Shown: in pieces, positions 9,099 to 18,003 of the stretch
Layout of the letters: each line of letters begins with the position of its first letter
Numbering within the stretch: position 1 is the first letter of the stretch
NCBI RefSeq assembly: GCF_000799735.1
Contig: NZ_JUHH01000001.1
Location: 2,108,001 to 2,172,000, forward strand
DNA length: 64,000 nt
DNA from: Methylotenera sp. G11
GTDB taxonomy: Bacteria; Pseudomonadota; Gammaproteobacteria; Burkholderiales; Methylophilaceae
Direction: 5' to 3'
Notes under the pieces: model-generated
The model's database searches: none
The model's input: the letters and a program-made list of their open reading frames with translations, nothing else
What the model was told of the DNA's origin: nothing
Position numbers and translations under genes: made by a program

Positions 9099-9518
9099 AT
9101 GACGCGTGTCGAATTTTATTTTAATGTGACAGACAAGCTGGCAAAGGCAACCGAGCTCTGTGAGCGGGCGGTTGCCAAAGGGCGGCAACTTACGGTTTTC
9201 ACGCAGGATGAGTCCATGAGCCGTATCCTGCAGCAGAAATTATGGCAGCATGCGCCAGCCAGCTTCCTGCCCAGCGCATATCCGCAGGATGATGCGAGCG
9301 CCTATGCCCCTGTTATTCTTGATGCGGACGGCAGCCATCTGGTTCAGGACGATATCCTGATCAACCTGAAAACAGTGCGCCCTCCGTTCTTCAGCCGTTT
9401 CAGGTATCTGGTCGAGCTTGTTGGAAATGATGAAGATGATAAAGTGGCAGCAAGGCAGCGATATAAGTTTTATCGTGATCGCGGTTATCAAGTGAAATCG
9501 ACGGATGCAGCAGCTTAG
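9099..9518 (+). CDS. holC: DNA polymerase III chi subunit HolC
   Basis: Clamp-loader accessory protein that links DNA polymerase III to single-strand binding protein. The 139 residues match the family: MTRVEFYFNVTDKLAKATEL at the start, the central TVFTQDESMSRILQQKLW and a C-terminal RYKFYRDRGYQV. It follows pepA by only 9 bp, the widespread pepA-holC pairing. valS, which commonly follows, is replaced here by an uncharacterised gene. Confidence 0.93.
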   Translation: MTRVEFYFNVTDKLAKATELCERAVAKGRQLTVFTQDESMSRILQQKLWQHAPASFLPSAYPQDDASAYAPVILDADGSHLVQDDILINLKTVRPPFFSRFRYLVELVGNDEDDKVAARQRYKFYRDRGYQVKSTDAAA

Positions 9519-9554
9519 GTTTTATATCCAAATATTGAGAATGCGAGTTTAAGT

Positions 9555-10625
9555 ATGCGTGAAGATGACGATATTCCATTGCTGACGGAAGTGCATGCAT
9601 TGCCTGCGCAGGCTCTTGCCAAGGCTTTTAATGTAACGCCGGAACTGGTCGCCGAAATTGCAGAGCAGATCAGGCCGCATGTTGCGGCGGATATTGAAAA
9701 ATCACTCGCGCAGAAACTCAAGCTTGAAATGAAACAGGAGCTGCTTGACCACTTGTTAAGTGAGTCTGTCAATATCCAGAAAGCGAACCAGGCTTATATT
9801 TCCAGCACGCTCAACCAGCAGTATGACCAGCAGGCAGGACAGATCGCCGAGCAGCAGCAGGCCTCCGAGGCGTCGTTAAAGCAGCATATCAGTGATACTT
9901 TGGCCAGTGTGCAGCAGGAAGCCGCCAGCCAGGCACTGATGACGGTGGATAAAGCCAGGGCGGAGCTGGCAACGGATATCCCCCGGTTGATGCATACCAA
10001 TGCCGAGGTTATCAAAGCCGACCTGGAGCACACACTGGGCCAGATGCAGGTGCAGGCCGTGGCTGATGTCAATGAGAAACTGATGCTGGCGTTGCCCGAG
10101 TTGCAGCAGACCCTGACTGAACAGTTGCAGGAAACCTTGGCAGGTTTGCAGAAAACCACAGTGGAGGATGCAACGCAGGGATTACAGGCGCAAGTGAGCC
10201 AGCTGCGCGAAACGATCTTTGCCGACCATAAGGCTAACCTGTCGCAGGAACTCGCCGCAATTTATAAAGCGCTTACGCAGCACACGCAAACCGAGCTCAG
10301 TGTCTACCTGGATGCTTTGCAGGTTCAATCCCAGCAAGCGTTGCAGCAGAAGCTGGGTGATACCTTCCCGGCCTTGTACCAAGGCTTGTCGAATGAACTA
10401 AGCACAACATTGAGGGCTGATTTTACCGCGCTGGCGGAGAGTGCGAAAAAAGACTTTGTTCAGGCCTTGAGTGCCGATTTGCCAGCGGTTGAACAGGCGC
10501 TCAGCAATAAAGTGCATGAAATACTGGATGTGGAGGTACCGCGTATAGAACAGGCGCTGAGCTCTGCAATCAAAGCTGAAATAGAGAAGCTTTTGGAGTC
10601 CGTGCGCCTGGTGTTTTCCAAGTAG
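9555..10625 (+). CDS. Proline-punctuated helical repeat protein, function unknown
   Basis: A 356-residue acidic, Gln/Ala/Leu-rich protein with no signal peptide or membrane helix, predicted by eye to be almost wholly alpha-helical. A motif of the form (D/T/E/A)-(hydrophobic)-P-x-(hydrophobic) followed by an amphipathic helix recurs at about residues 141 (DIPRLMHTNAEVI), 179 (ALPELQQTLTEQL), 270 (TFPALYQGLSNEL), 308 (DLPAVEQALSNKV) and 327 (EVPRIEQALSSAI); several spacings are 19 or 38. The N-terminus DDIPLLTEV resembles a short motif seen in Burkholderiales proteins of unknown function (possibly DUF2486-like, weak). It lies 36 bp after holC and is probably co-transcribed. I do not assign a function. 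Confidence 0.7.
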   Translation: MREDDDIPLLTEVHALPAQALAKAFNVTPELVAEIAEQIRPHVAADIEKSLAQKLKLEMKQELLDHLLSESVNIQKANQAYISSTLNQQYDQQAGQIAEQQQASEASLKQHISDTLASVQQEAASQALMTVDKARAELATDIPRLMHTNAEVIKADLEHTLGQMQVQAVADVNEKLMLALPELQQTLTEQLQETLAGLQKTTVEDATQGLQAQVSQLRETIFADHKANLSQELAAIYKALTQHTQTELSVYLDALQVQSQQALQQKLGDTFPALYQGLSNELSTTLRADFTALAESAKKDFVQALSADLPAVEQALSNKVHEILDVEVPRIEQALSSAIKAEIEKLLESVRLVFSK

Positions 10626-10641
10626 GCTTAAGTAAATTGGC

Positions 10642-11025
10642 TTAAGCGTTATCCGTCAGGGTTTTGTATGCTTCGGCGGATAACAGCTTGTTTTCTATAT
10701 CTGCATCGCCGGATTTGAATTTAAATATCCAGGCCTTGTAAGGGTTGTCGTTGATCTGTTCCGGAGCGTTGATGACATCCTGATTGACTGCGGTGACTTC
10801 GCCATCTACCAGGGCGTGCAGATCCGAGCCTGTCTTGACCGACTCCACCAGGCCGCAAGGCTGCCCGGCGGTGATGGTACTGCCTACAGCTGGCGCGTCA
10901 ACAAAAACAATGTCACCCAGCAAGTCCTGGGCGTAATCGGTGATGCCAGCTTCCCAGATGCCGTCAGCAACGGGTTTTGCCCATAAGTGCTGCGTGCTGT
11001 AGAGAAGAGATTGTGGTGTCTGCAT
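10642..11025 (-). CDS. gcvH: Glycine cleavage system H protein
   Basis: Lipoyl-carrier protein that shuttles the aminomethyl group between the P, T and L proteins of the glycine cleavage system. The 127 residues have the lipoylation hairpin ESVKTGSDLHALVDGEV with modified K64, and the family ending NPYKAWIFKFK. It stands alone: no gcvP, gcvT or lipoyl-ligase gene is in the window. I looked for a glycine riboswitch in the 166 bp upstream and saw none. Its stop faces that of the helical-repeat gene, 16 bp away. Confidence 0.95.
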   Translation of the reverse strand: MQTPQSLLYSTQHLWAKPVADGIWEAGITDYAQDLLGDIVFVDAPAVGSTITAGQPCGLVESVKTGSDLHALVDGEVTAVNQDVINAPEQINDNPYKAWIFKFKSGDADIENKLLSAEAYKTLTDNA

Positions 11026-11191
11026 GATATTTACTCAATAAACGATAGTTGTGGTTTCTGTTAAAATTCTAACGTAAATTGGCAAGCTGGCGATTTTATT
11101 TTTAATAATGGAATAAAATTAATTTTGCGCATGGACAAAGCTAAGGTTTTTATATAGTATTCAAGCGTAACTATCTGAGATACAACATATT

Positions 11192-12181
11192 ATGAATAAT
11201 TTTATACGTAAATTTTTACTTTTGTATGTAAGCACAATGCTTTGCATGACGCCTATGGCCTTGCATGCCGCTGCTAAAAAGACTCAGAAACAAGTTACCA
11301 GCAGCAGCAAGTACAAGACTGTTAAGTACAAATCAGGCAGCCGTAAAATACAGCACCGCCTTCGTGCACAGAAAGCTGTCGCTGTTGACAGCTATGACGG
11401 TACTACGCCTCTGAGGCTGGCATCTGCAAAGGCGCTGGTGATCAATCAGCTAACAGGCGAAACCCTTTACGCAAAAAATACGAATGTACCTACACCCATT
11501 GCATCGGTAACCAAGCTGATGACGGCGATGGTGATGCTGGATGCGCATTTGCCGCTTGATGAGGTAGTTTCAATCGGCGATGAAGACGTGGATTATTTAA
11601 AAGGCACAAGCTCAAGATTAAGTGTCGGTAGCGTGCTTACGCGCGGTGAATTATTGCAGTTGGCGCTGATGGCCTCCGAAAACCGCGCTGCTTCAGCACT
11701 TGGGCGTCATTACCCGGGCGGCAAGCCGGCATTTGTTCAGGCCATGAATGGCAAGGCTCAGTTGCTTGGCATGCAGTCAACACGATTTGTGGATTCAACC
11801 GGTCTGGATAGCAATAACGTTTCAACCGCTGAAGACTTGGTGAAAATGGTGAACGCTGCATACCATTATCCTGAAATCCGCCAGGTCAGCACTTTGCCAT
11901 CACAGGAAGTGACTTTATACGGCAGGCAGGCACCACTTAATTTCGTCAACACCAATGCGCTGGTCCGCGGTGGCAACTGGGTAATCGGTTTGTCTAAAAC
12001 CGGCTTTATCAATGAAGCGGGACGCTGCCTGGTGATGCAGGCTGAAATCTCAGGCCAGCCGACAATAATCGTGCTGCTTGACTCTGTTGGCAAGATGACC
12101 AGAATCGGTGATGCGAACAGGATTCGCAAATGGGTGGAGCGTAATGATGCCAACTCACTTGGTGAACATGTCCATGGCTAG
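11192..12181 (+). CDS. pbpG: D-alanyl-D-alanine endopeptidase (PBP7 type)
   Basis: Periplasmic penicillin-binding protein that cleaves peptidoglycan cross-links. A signal peptide occupies about residues 1-27, followed by a basic, Ser/Lys-rich linker (28-62) that is longer than in the E. coli protein. The S11 peptidase triad motifs are all present: SVTK (105-108), SEN (162-164) and KTG (269-271). At 329 residues there is no room for the long C-terminal domain of carboxypeptidases such as DacA, which supports the endopeptidase call. It ends at a bidirectional terminator shared with topA. Confidence 0.92.
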   Translation: MNNFIRKFLLLYVSTMLCMTPMALHAAAKKTQKQVTSSSKYKTVKYKSGSRKIQHRLRAQKAVAVDSYDGTTPLRLASAKALVINQLTGETLYAKNTNVPTPIASVTKLMTAMVMLDAHLPLDEVVSIGDEDVDYLKGTSSRLSVGSVLTRGELLQLALMASENRAASALGRHYPGGKPAFVQAMNGKAQLLGMQSTRFVDSTGLDSNNVSTAEDLVKMVNAAYHYPEIRQVSTLPSQEVTLYGRQAPLNFVNTNALVRGGNWVIGLSKTGFINEAGRCLVMQAEISGQPTIIVLLDSVGKMTRIGDANRIRKWVERNDANSLGEHVHG

Positions 12182-12260
12182 TGATTTTTGCTTATGACTG
12201 GTTAATAGTGACCGGGTTAATATAAGCAAACCAATATAAGAAAACTGATGTACAGGCAAT

Positions 12261-12287
12261 AAAAAAGCGGCTAAGAGCCGCTTTTTT
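12261..12287. terminator. Bidirectional terminator between pbpG and topA
   Basis: AAAAAAGCGGCT-AAG-AGCCGCTTTTTT is a perfect stem with an A-run on the left and a T-run on the right, so it can end transcription of the two convergent genes from either side. Confidence 0.9.
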
Positions 12288-12326
12288 ATTGCCGTTATTT
12301 TCTTGCGGCAATTAGTTTTGCAGAAA

Positions 12327-14936
12327 TCAGGCTGTCGTTTTCTTGCTGGCTGCTTTTTTGGTGGTTGCCTTCTTCGCAGTGGCTTTTTTAACCGTCGTTT
12401 TTGGGGCGGCTTTTACCGCGGTTGCTTTCGTCGTGCCTGTTTTCTTGGCTGCGGCGCTGTCGGCCTTTCTGGAAGCAGTTTTTTTGGCAGGGGTGCCTTT
12501 AGCCGCTTTTGCACTTAACAGTTCAAGCGCTTCTTCCAGCGTTAATGATTCGGGTTCTACGCTTTTTGGCAGGGTTGCCCGGATTTTGCCATGCTCTACA
12601 TAAGGGCCATAGCGCCCTGCAAAAATTTCAATCTGACCATCTTCTGTCGGGTGGTTGCCTAAGGAGCGCAATGGCGCAGGGCCTGTGTTTGCCTGGGCCA
12701 GCAGGGCGGCGGCTTCTTCCAGGTTGATGGTAAACACGCTCATGCTCTTGGGGATGGACTTGAACTTTGCATCATGATTGACGTAAGGTCCGAACCGCCC
12801 GATATTGGCAACCACTTTTTTGTTGGTGACCGGATGCAGGCCTAAATCACGCGGCAATGACAATAGCATGTTGGCCGTCTCCAGATTGACGTCTGAAAGC
12901 GGAATTTCTTTGGGAATACTGACGCGTTTAGGTTTCTTTTTCTCACCTTCAACGGCCAGGCCTAATTGCAGGTAAGGGCCGTATGGGCCATTCATAAGCA
13001 GGATTTCCTTGCCTGACTCAGTATCGGTGCCGATTGCGACCGGGTCAGTCCCCAAAGAGGCTGCGCCGCTCATGCTGCGTTTGTAGTCACATTTCGGCGT
13101 GTCGTTATAGCCGGTACAGCCGATAAACGTGCCATAGCGACTGAGCTGTTTCTGCAATGGCTTGCCGCATTTCGGGCAGGCCTCGTCAATCAGCTCGTTG
13201 CCTGGGCGGTCTACATCTGCTTTGTTATGGATTTGCTTGTTGAAGTCCTGCCAGAACTCATCCATCAGCGGAATCCAGTCACGCTCGCCCTCTGCAACGC
13301 TATCCAGCGCATTTTCAAGGTTAGCGGTGAAGTCATAATCCACATACTTGGTGAAATGTTCAGTGAGGAACTTATTGACGACGCGGCCTACATCGGTCGG
13401 TGTAAAGCGTTTTTTATCCAGCAGTACGTATTCGCGATCTTGCAGTGTGCTGATGATGGTGGCATAGGTCGAAGGACGGCCGATGCCATATTCTTCAAGT
13501 GCCTTGACCAGGCTCGCTTCAGAGTAGCGTGGCGGAGGTTCGGTGAAGTGCTGGTCGCCATAGATTTTTTCTACAGTGAGCACTTCGCCGGTTTCAAGGT
13601 GCGGTAGTTTGCTTTCGCCCTCTTCTTCCTCGTCATCGGAGCCTTCCATGTATACGGCAATAAAGCCGGGAAACACGAGCGTCTGGCCGGTAGCACGGAA
13701 CAGGTTGGCATCGCTGCCTACGCTCAAGTCGACACTCACCGCGTCGAATTTGGCCGCCGCCATCTGACAGGCGAGGGCGCGTTTCCAGATCATTTCATAT
13801 AATTTGAATTGCTCATCAGTCAGGAACTGCCGCATTTGTGCCGGTGTGCGTGAAATATCTGTCGGGCGGATCGCCTCATGCGCTTCCTGCGCGCTTTTGG
13901 ATTTTGTTTTGTATACTACCGGCGACCTTGGCAGGTAATCTGCATCGAAATTCTTTTTCACATAGTCACGGATCTGCGCAACAGCCTCAGCAGCCAGGCT
14001 GAAAGAATCGGTACGCATATAGGTGATTAAACCGACAGTCCCGCTGCCTACATCTACGCCCTCATACAGCTGCTGTGCGACACGCATGGCACGTGCTGTG
14101 GTGAAGCCGAGCTTACGCACGGCTTCCTGTTGCAGTGTTGATGTCGTGAATGGCGCGGCGGGGCTGCGGCTGCGTTGTTTTTTCTCAACGCGGGATACCG
14201 TAGTTTTTCCGGCGCTCGCAAGTAATAATTTACCGACAATGTCAGCCTGCTGATCATGGTTGATCACGGTGAACTGCTCGACTTTTTCGTTATTCAACTG
14301 CACGAGTTTTGCAGTAAAGCCATGGCTGTGTTTGAGTGCGTCTAAATGGATGGACCAGTATTCCTGCGACTTGAATGCTTCGATCTCAAGCTCGCGTTCT
14401 ACGATCAGGCGCAAAGCCGGGCTTTGTACGCGGCCAGCGGATAAGCCGCGGCGGATCTTTTTCCACAGTAATGGAGACAGGTTGAAGCCAACCAGGTAGT
14501 CCAGCGCACGGCGCGCCTGCTGTGCGTTCACCATGGCCATCGAAATGTCACGCGGTTCGGCAATCGCGTGCTCAACTGCATTCTTGGTGATCTCATGAAA
14601 CACCACACGTTTCATGAGTTTGTTCTTGAGCAGATTTTTGGCGTTAAGTATTTCTGCAATATGCCATGAAATGGCTTCGCCTTCGCGGTCCGGGTCGGTT
14701 GCGAGATAGATGCTGTCGGCTTTTTTGACGGCCTTGGCAATCGCATCCACATGTCTGCTGTTGCGCTCAATGATGTCGTATTTCATGGCGAACTGGTTTT
14801 CGGTATCGACCGCGCCATTTTTAGGAATTAAATCACGGACATGCCCATAAGAGGCGAGCACTTCAAAATCACCGCCCAGGTATTTTTGCAGCGTTTTCGC
14901 TTTTGATGGAGATTCAACAATGAGTAGTTTTGACAT
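12327..14936 (-). CDS. topA: DNA topoisomerase I with lysine-rich tail
   Basis: Type IA topoisomerase that relaxes negative supercoils. The TOPRIM domain has the catalytic glutamate in LLIVESPSK and the metal site DPDREGE (81-87); the active tyrosine is Y306 in GLITYMRTDSF. After the core comes a four-cysteine zinc finger (CPKCGKPL and a second pair), then three glycine-tyrosine C-terminal repeats (GPYGPYLQLG, GRFGPYVNHD, GRYGPYVEHG). The last 60 or so residues are a Lys/Ala/Thr tail with repeated AAKK/ATKK blocks. It converges on pbpG. Confidence 0.97.
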   Translation of the reverse strand: MSKLLIVESPSKAKTLQKYLGGDFEVLASYGHVRDLIPKNGAVDTENQFAMKYDIIERNSRHVDAIAKAVKKADSIYLATDPDREGEAISWHIAEILNAKNLLKNKLMKRVVFHEITKNAVEHAIAEPRDISMAMVNAQQARRALDYLVGFNLSPLLWKKIRRGLSAGRVQSPALRLIVERELEIEAFKSQEYWSIHLDALKHSHGFTAKLVQLNNEKVEQFTVINHDQQADIVGKLLLASAGKTTVSRVEKKQRSRSPAAPFTTSTLQQEAVRKLGFTTARAMRVAQQLYEGVDVGSGTVGLITYMRTDSFSLAAEAVAQIRDYVKKNFDADYLPRSPVVYKTKSKSAQEAHEAIRPTDISRTPAQMRQFLTDEQFKLYEMIWKRALACQMAAAKFDAVSVDLSVGSDANLFRATGQTLVFPGFIAVYMEGSDDEEEEGESKLPHLETGEVLTVEKIYGDQHFTEPPPRYSEASLVKALEEYGIGRPSTYATIISTLQDREYVLLDKKRFTPTDVGRVVNKFLTEHFTKYVDYDFTANLENALDSVAEGERDWIPLMDEFWQDFNKQIHNKADVDRPGNELIDEACPKCGKPLQKQLSRYGTFIGCTGYNDTPKCDYKRSMSGAASLGTDPVAIGTDTESGKEILLMNGPYGPYLQLGLAVEGEKKKPKRVSIPKEIPLSDVNLETANMLLSLPRDLGLHPVTNKKVVANIGRFGPYVNHDAKFKSIPKSMSVFTINLEEAAALLAQANTGPAPLRSLGNHPTEDGQIEIFAGRYGPYVEHGKIRATLPKSVEPESLTLEEALELLSAKAAKGTPAKKTASRKADSAAAKKTGTTKATAVKAAPKTTVKKATAKKATTKKAASKKTTA

Positions 14937-15046
14937 GAATGCCTATTTATAAGGTGTTTGTGAGCCAGCAGTTCGGATAATAGCAAGGGAAATCACTAAA
15001 ATACAACAAGTTAAGCTGTGAGGCATGTAAATTTATTTAGCACACC

Positions 15047-15952
15047 TTACTTGTTGCGTACAAATTCTATCTTGCTGCCTTCTGTGCTGGCAAGGCTGAG
15101 TGCCGCGCCTTCATTGGCGATGTCACCAAATAACGGGTCTTCGTCATCAGCTTTTGCCTGGCTCAGGCCTTTGAAGTCATATAAGCCGGTATCTGCCAGA
15201 TGAGATGGCTCTACATTGGCAATAGCCCTGAAAATATTATTGATACGGCCGGGTTGTTCGCGCTCCCAGCTTTGCAGCATGTCTTTGACTTTCTGGCGCT
15301 GCAGGTTTTCCTGGCTGCCGCATAGGTCGCACGGAATAATCGGGAACTCCATCTGGCGTGCGTAGCTGGCTATATCCTTTTCGCTGCAGTAGGCTAGCGG
15401 GCGGATGACGATGTTCTGCCTGTCATTGGTGGCTAATTTAGGCGGCATGGCTTTTAATTTTGCGCCAAAAAACAGGTTGAGAAACAGCGTCTCTACGATG
15501 TCGTCTCGGTGGTGACCCAATGCAATCTTGTTGGCGCCAAGTTCTTTGGCTGTGGTGTAAATCACGCCGCGGCGCAGCCGTGAGCATAGCGAGCAGGTGG
15601 TTTTGCCTTCCGGGATTTTTTCTTTCACTATCGAGTAGGTGTCCGCTTCGACAATGCGGTAATCAATCCCCAGCTTTTCAAAGTAGGCAGGCAGGATGTC
15701 CGCAGGGAATCCCGGCTGCTTCTGGTCCAGGTTCATCGCAATCAGCTTGAAATTGATGGGAGCGCGTTCTTGCAAGGCCAGCAGTATCATCAGCAAGGCA
15801 TGCGAGTCTTTGCCGCCGCTCATGCAGACAAGAACGGTGTCGCCATCTTCAATCATGTTGTAGTCGCCAATCGCCTTGCCGGTAGCGCTGATCAGGCTAT
15901 TGCGCAACTTGATGAAGTTGTTGGAATGGTTGTCGGGTAAATGTTTAATCAT
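15047..15952 (-). CDS. ttcA: tRNA 2-thiocytidine synthase TtcA
   Basis: Adds sulphur to cytidine 32 of tRNA using ATP and an iron-sulphur cluster. The PP-loop ATP-pyrophosphatase motif SGGKDS is at 45-50, and the two cluster-binding CxxC motifs are at C120/C123 (CSLC) and C208/C211 (CDLC). The 301-residue length is normal. It is the middle gene of a minus-strand run topA - ttcA - pteridine reductase, with about 85-110 bp between genes, so co-transcription is uncertain. Confidence 0.95.
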   Translation of the reverse strand: MIKHLPDNHSNNFIKLRNSLISATGKAIGDYNMIEDGDTVLVCMSGGKDSHALLMILLALQERAPINFKLIAMNLDQKQPGFPADILPAYFEKLGIDYRIVEADTYSIVKEKIPEGKTTCSLCSRLRRGVIYTTAKELGANKIALGHHRDDIVETLFLNLFFGAKLKAMPPKLATNDRQNIVIRPLAYCSEKDIASYARQMEFPIIPCDLCGSQENLQRQKVKDMLQSWEREQPGRINNIFRAIANVEPSHLADTGLYDFKGLSQAKADDEDPLFGDIANEGAALSLASTEGSKIEFVRNK

Positions 15953-16036
15953 AAATAATGTTGAATCGTATTGTTGCAGTGTGGCTTGGTTTCCAAAGTG
16001 CTGGGTTTTTAAGTCCTGGTAAGTGGACTGGCTTGT

Positions 16037-16786
16037 TTACAGGCTCAACGAGCGCCCGCCATCTACAGCCAGTATGTGGCCGGTAATGTATGGTGCATCG
16101 TAAATCAGGAACTTGACGGCTTTTGCGACATCATCAGGTTCGCCTACGCGTTTAAGCAAGGTCTGGTTAATGACGCGCTGGCGGTATACTTCGTCAAATT
16201 GCGGGTTGCCTTCCGGCCATTGTACAGGCCCTGGGGCGACAGCATTGACCCGCACTTCCGGACTTAATTCCTGCGCCAGCGACTTGGTAAGCGTCACCAG
16301 GCCGGCTTTTGCTACGCTATAAACAATGTAGCCTTTTTTCGGGCGTTCAATATGCATGTCGGTAATGTTGACAATGCAGCCATGATTCTTGCGCAGTTCT
16401 GCCGCTGCCGCCTGCGCCAGGAATATAGGCGCTTTCAGGTTGCTGCCGATCAGGTCCTGCCAGTTGTCTTCGTTGATCTGGCCGATCTCGGTCGGGTAGT
16501 AAGTAGATGCGTTATTAATGAGCGCATCCAGCTTGCCGAAATGTTTGACGGTTTCGTTTACCAGATTCGGCAGCACGGCAATATTCAGCAGGTCGCCTTG
16601 AATGATCGCTACCGAATTCGGGCGCAGCAGGTTCAGCTCTGCCTGTAGGGCACGCGCTTCGACCGCACTGGTGTTGTAGTGAATCATCAGGTATGCGCCG
16701 TGCGCATGCAGTTCCCTGCAGATGGTAGCCCCAACACGCTTCGCGCCGCCGGTAATTAAAACGATTTTGTTTTTAATTGTATTCAC
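16037..16786 (-). CDS. Pteridine reductase (SDR family)
   Basis: NADPH-dependent short-chain reductase expected to reduce pterins or folates. Two features separate it from ordinary SDRs: the cofactor motif TGGAKRVG (12-19), with the arginine of the TGxxxRxG pattern of PTR1/FolM enzymes, and an aspartate in ITDMH (D143) where most SDRs have the catalytic serine. The catalytic pair Y156 and K160 is in YSVAK. The C-terminus ends in DGGRSL, usual for pteridine reductases. It is divergent from the MidA-type methyltransferase gene, an arrangement common in betaproteobacteria. For a tetrahydrofolate-using methylotroph, folate reduction is a relevant function. Confidence 0.85.
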   Translation of the reverse strand: MNTIKNKIVLITGGAKRVGATICRELHAHGAYLMIHYNTSAVEARALQAELNLLRPNSVAIIQGDLLNIAVLPNLVNETVKHFGKLDALINNASTYYPTEIGQINEDNWQDLIGSNLKAPIFLAQAAAAELRKNHGCIVNITDMHIERPKKGYIVYSVAKAGLVTLTKSLAQELSPEVRVNAVAPGPVQWPEGNPQFDEVYRQRVINQTLLKRVGEPDDVAKAVKFLIYDAPYITGHILAVDGGRSLSL

Positions 16787-16825
16787 AGTCTGCTCATTTC
16801 TTTATCTTAAATATTATAATGGCAT

Positions 16826-17977
16826 ATGAGTTCATTACCTATTCCTAATGCTGAAGCGCTGGCGCACAGCCGGCAACTGGCAGCATTAATCCAAAAACAC
16901 ATCGGCCGCAACCAGGGCTGGATGTCATTTGCCGATTTCATGCAAATGGCCTTATACGAACCTCAACTAGGTTATTACAGCGGCGGTGCTAAAAAGTTCG
17001 GTCACGGCGGTGATTTTGTGACGGCACCCGAGATCTCCCCGCTGTTTGCGCAGACACTGGCTAACCAGGCGGCGCAAGTGCTGACAGATGTGCAAGGCAG
17101 CATTCTCGAGCTGGGCGCAGGTACCGGCAGGCTGGCGCTTGATTTATTGCTGGCGCTGCAAGCGCTGAATCAGCTGCCTGAGCGGTATTTCATCATGGAA
17201 GTCAGTGCTCACTTGCGATATGTGCAGCAGGAAACCTTGCAGGCCGCATTGCCGGCCGAGTTAATGCAGCGTGTGGTCTGGCTGGATACTCTGCCGCAGC
17301 ATTTCACTGGCATGATAGTCGGTAATGAAGTGCTGGACGCGGTTCCGGTGCATCTGGTTCATAGCACAGCACAGGGTTTGCATGAGCGGGGAGTGGCTTT
17401 CGAAGGTGACTTCTGCTGGCAGGACCGGTACCTGTCCGCAGGTGATTTATTTGATGCGGCTGACGCGCTGGAGTTGCCGCAGGAATACCTGACCGAGATT
17501 TGTCCAGCCGCCTCGGGTTTGATTGCAAGTCTGGCGCAGGTGCTTGAACGAGGCGTGATTGTAATGCTGGATTATGGCTTCCCGGCGCGCGAATATTATC
17601 ATCCACAACGCAATCTGGGCACCCTGATGTGTCATCATCAGCATTATGCGCATACCGAACCGCTGTTGTACGTCGGGCTGCAGGACATTACGGCGCATGT
17701 CGATTTCACGAGGATTGCGCATGCCGGCGTTAACAATGGCCTGGTGCTTGCCGGTTTTTGCAGCCAGGCGCAGTTCTTGATGAATTGCGGCATTCTGGAT
17801 TTGATGTCGCAGGTGTCGCCGCTTGATATGGCGAATTATGCGCCATTGGCTGCTGCGGCGCAGAAATTGCTGTCTCCCGCCGAGATGGGGGATTTATTCA
17901 AAGTCATTGCGTTCAGCAAGCAGTTCGATGCTCCTTTGCTCGGTTTCTCCGCAGGCGATAAATCGCATACCTTATGA
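16826..17977 (+). CDS. MidA/NDUFAF7-type SAM-dependent methyltransferase
   Basis: A 383-residue protein of the family that includes mitochondrial NDUFAF7, which dimethylates an arginine of a complex I subunit; bacterial members have no proven target. The N-terminal signature YYSGGAKKFGHGGDFVTAPE and the SAM-binding loop ILELGAGTGRLALDLL are clear, as is VGNEVLDAVPVHLV. It diverges from the pteridine reductase, with about 40 bp between start codons, and precedes trmB by 26 bp. Complex I methylation is a possible role but nothing in the window tests it. Confidence 0.85.
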   Translation: MSSLPIPNAEALAHSRQLAALIQKHIGRNQGWMSFADFMQMALYEPQLGYYSGGAKKFGHGGDFVTAPEISPLFAQTLANQAAQVLTDVQGSILELGAGTGRLALDLLLALQALNQLPERYFIMEVSAHLRYVQQETLQAALPAELMQRVVWLDTLPQHFTGMIVGNEVLDAVPVHLVHSTAQGLHERGVAFEGDFCWQDRYLSAGDLFDAADALELPQEYLTEICPAASGLIASLAQVLERGVIVMLDYGFPAREYYHPQRNLGTLMCHHQHYAHTEPLLYVGLQDITAHVDFTRIAHAGVNNGLVLAGFCSQAQFLMNCGILDLMSQVSPLDMANYAPLAAAAQKLLSPAEMGDLFKVIAFSKQFDAPLLGFSAGDKSHTL

Positions 17978-18003
17978 TTAGGCACTAAAGTATAATGCGC
18001 GCT

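Noticed and set aside
11026-11191. Possible glycine riboswitch upstream of gcvH
   Set aside because: No tandem aptamer motifs are visible on the minus strand in this 166-bp AT-rich gap.
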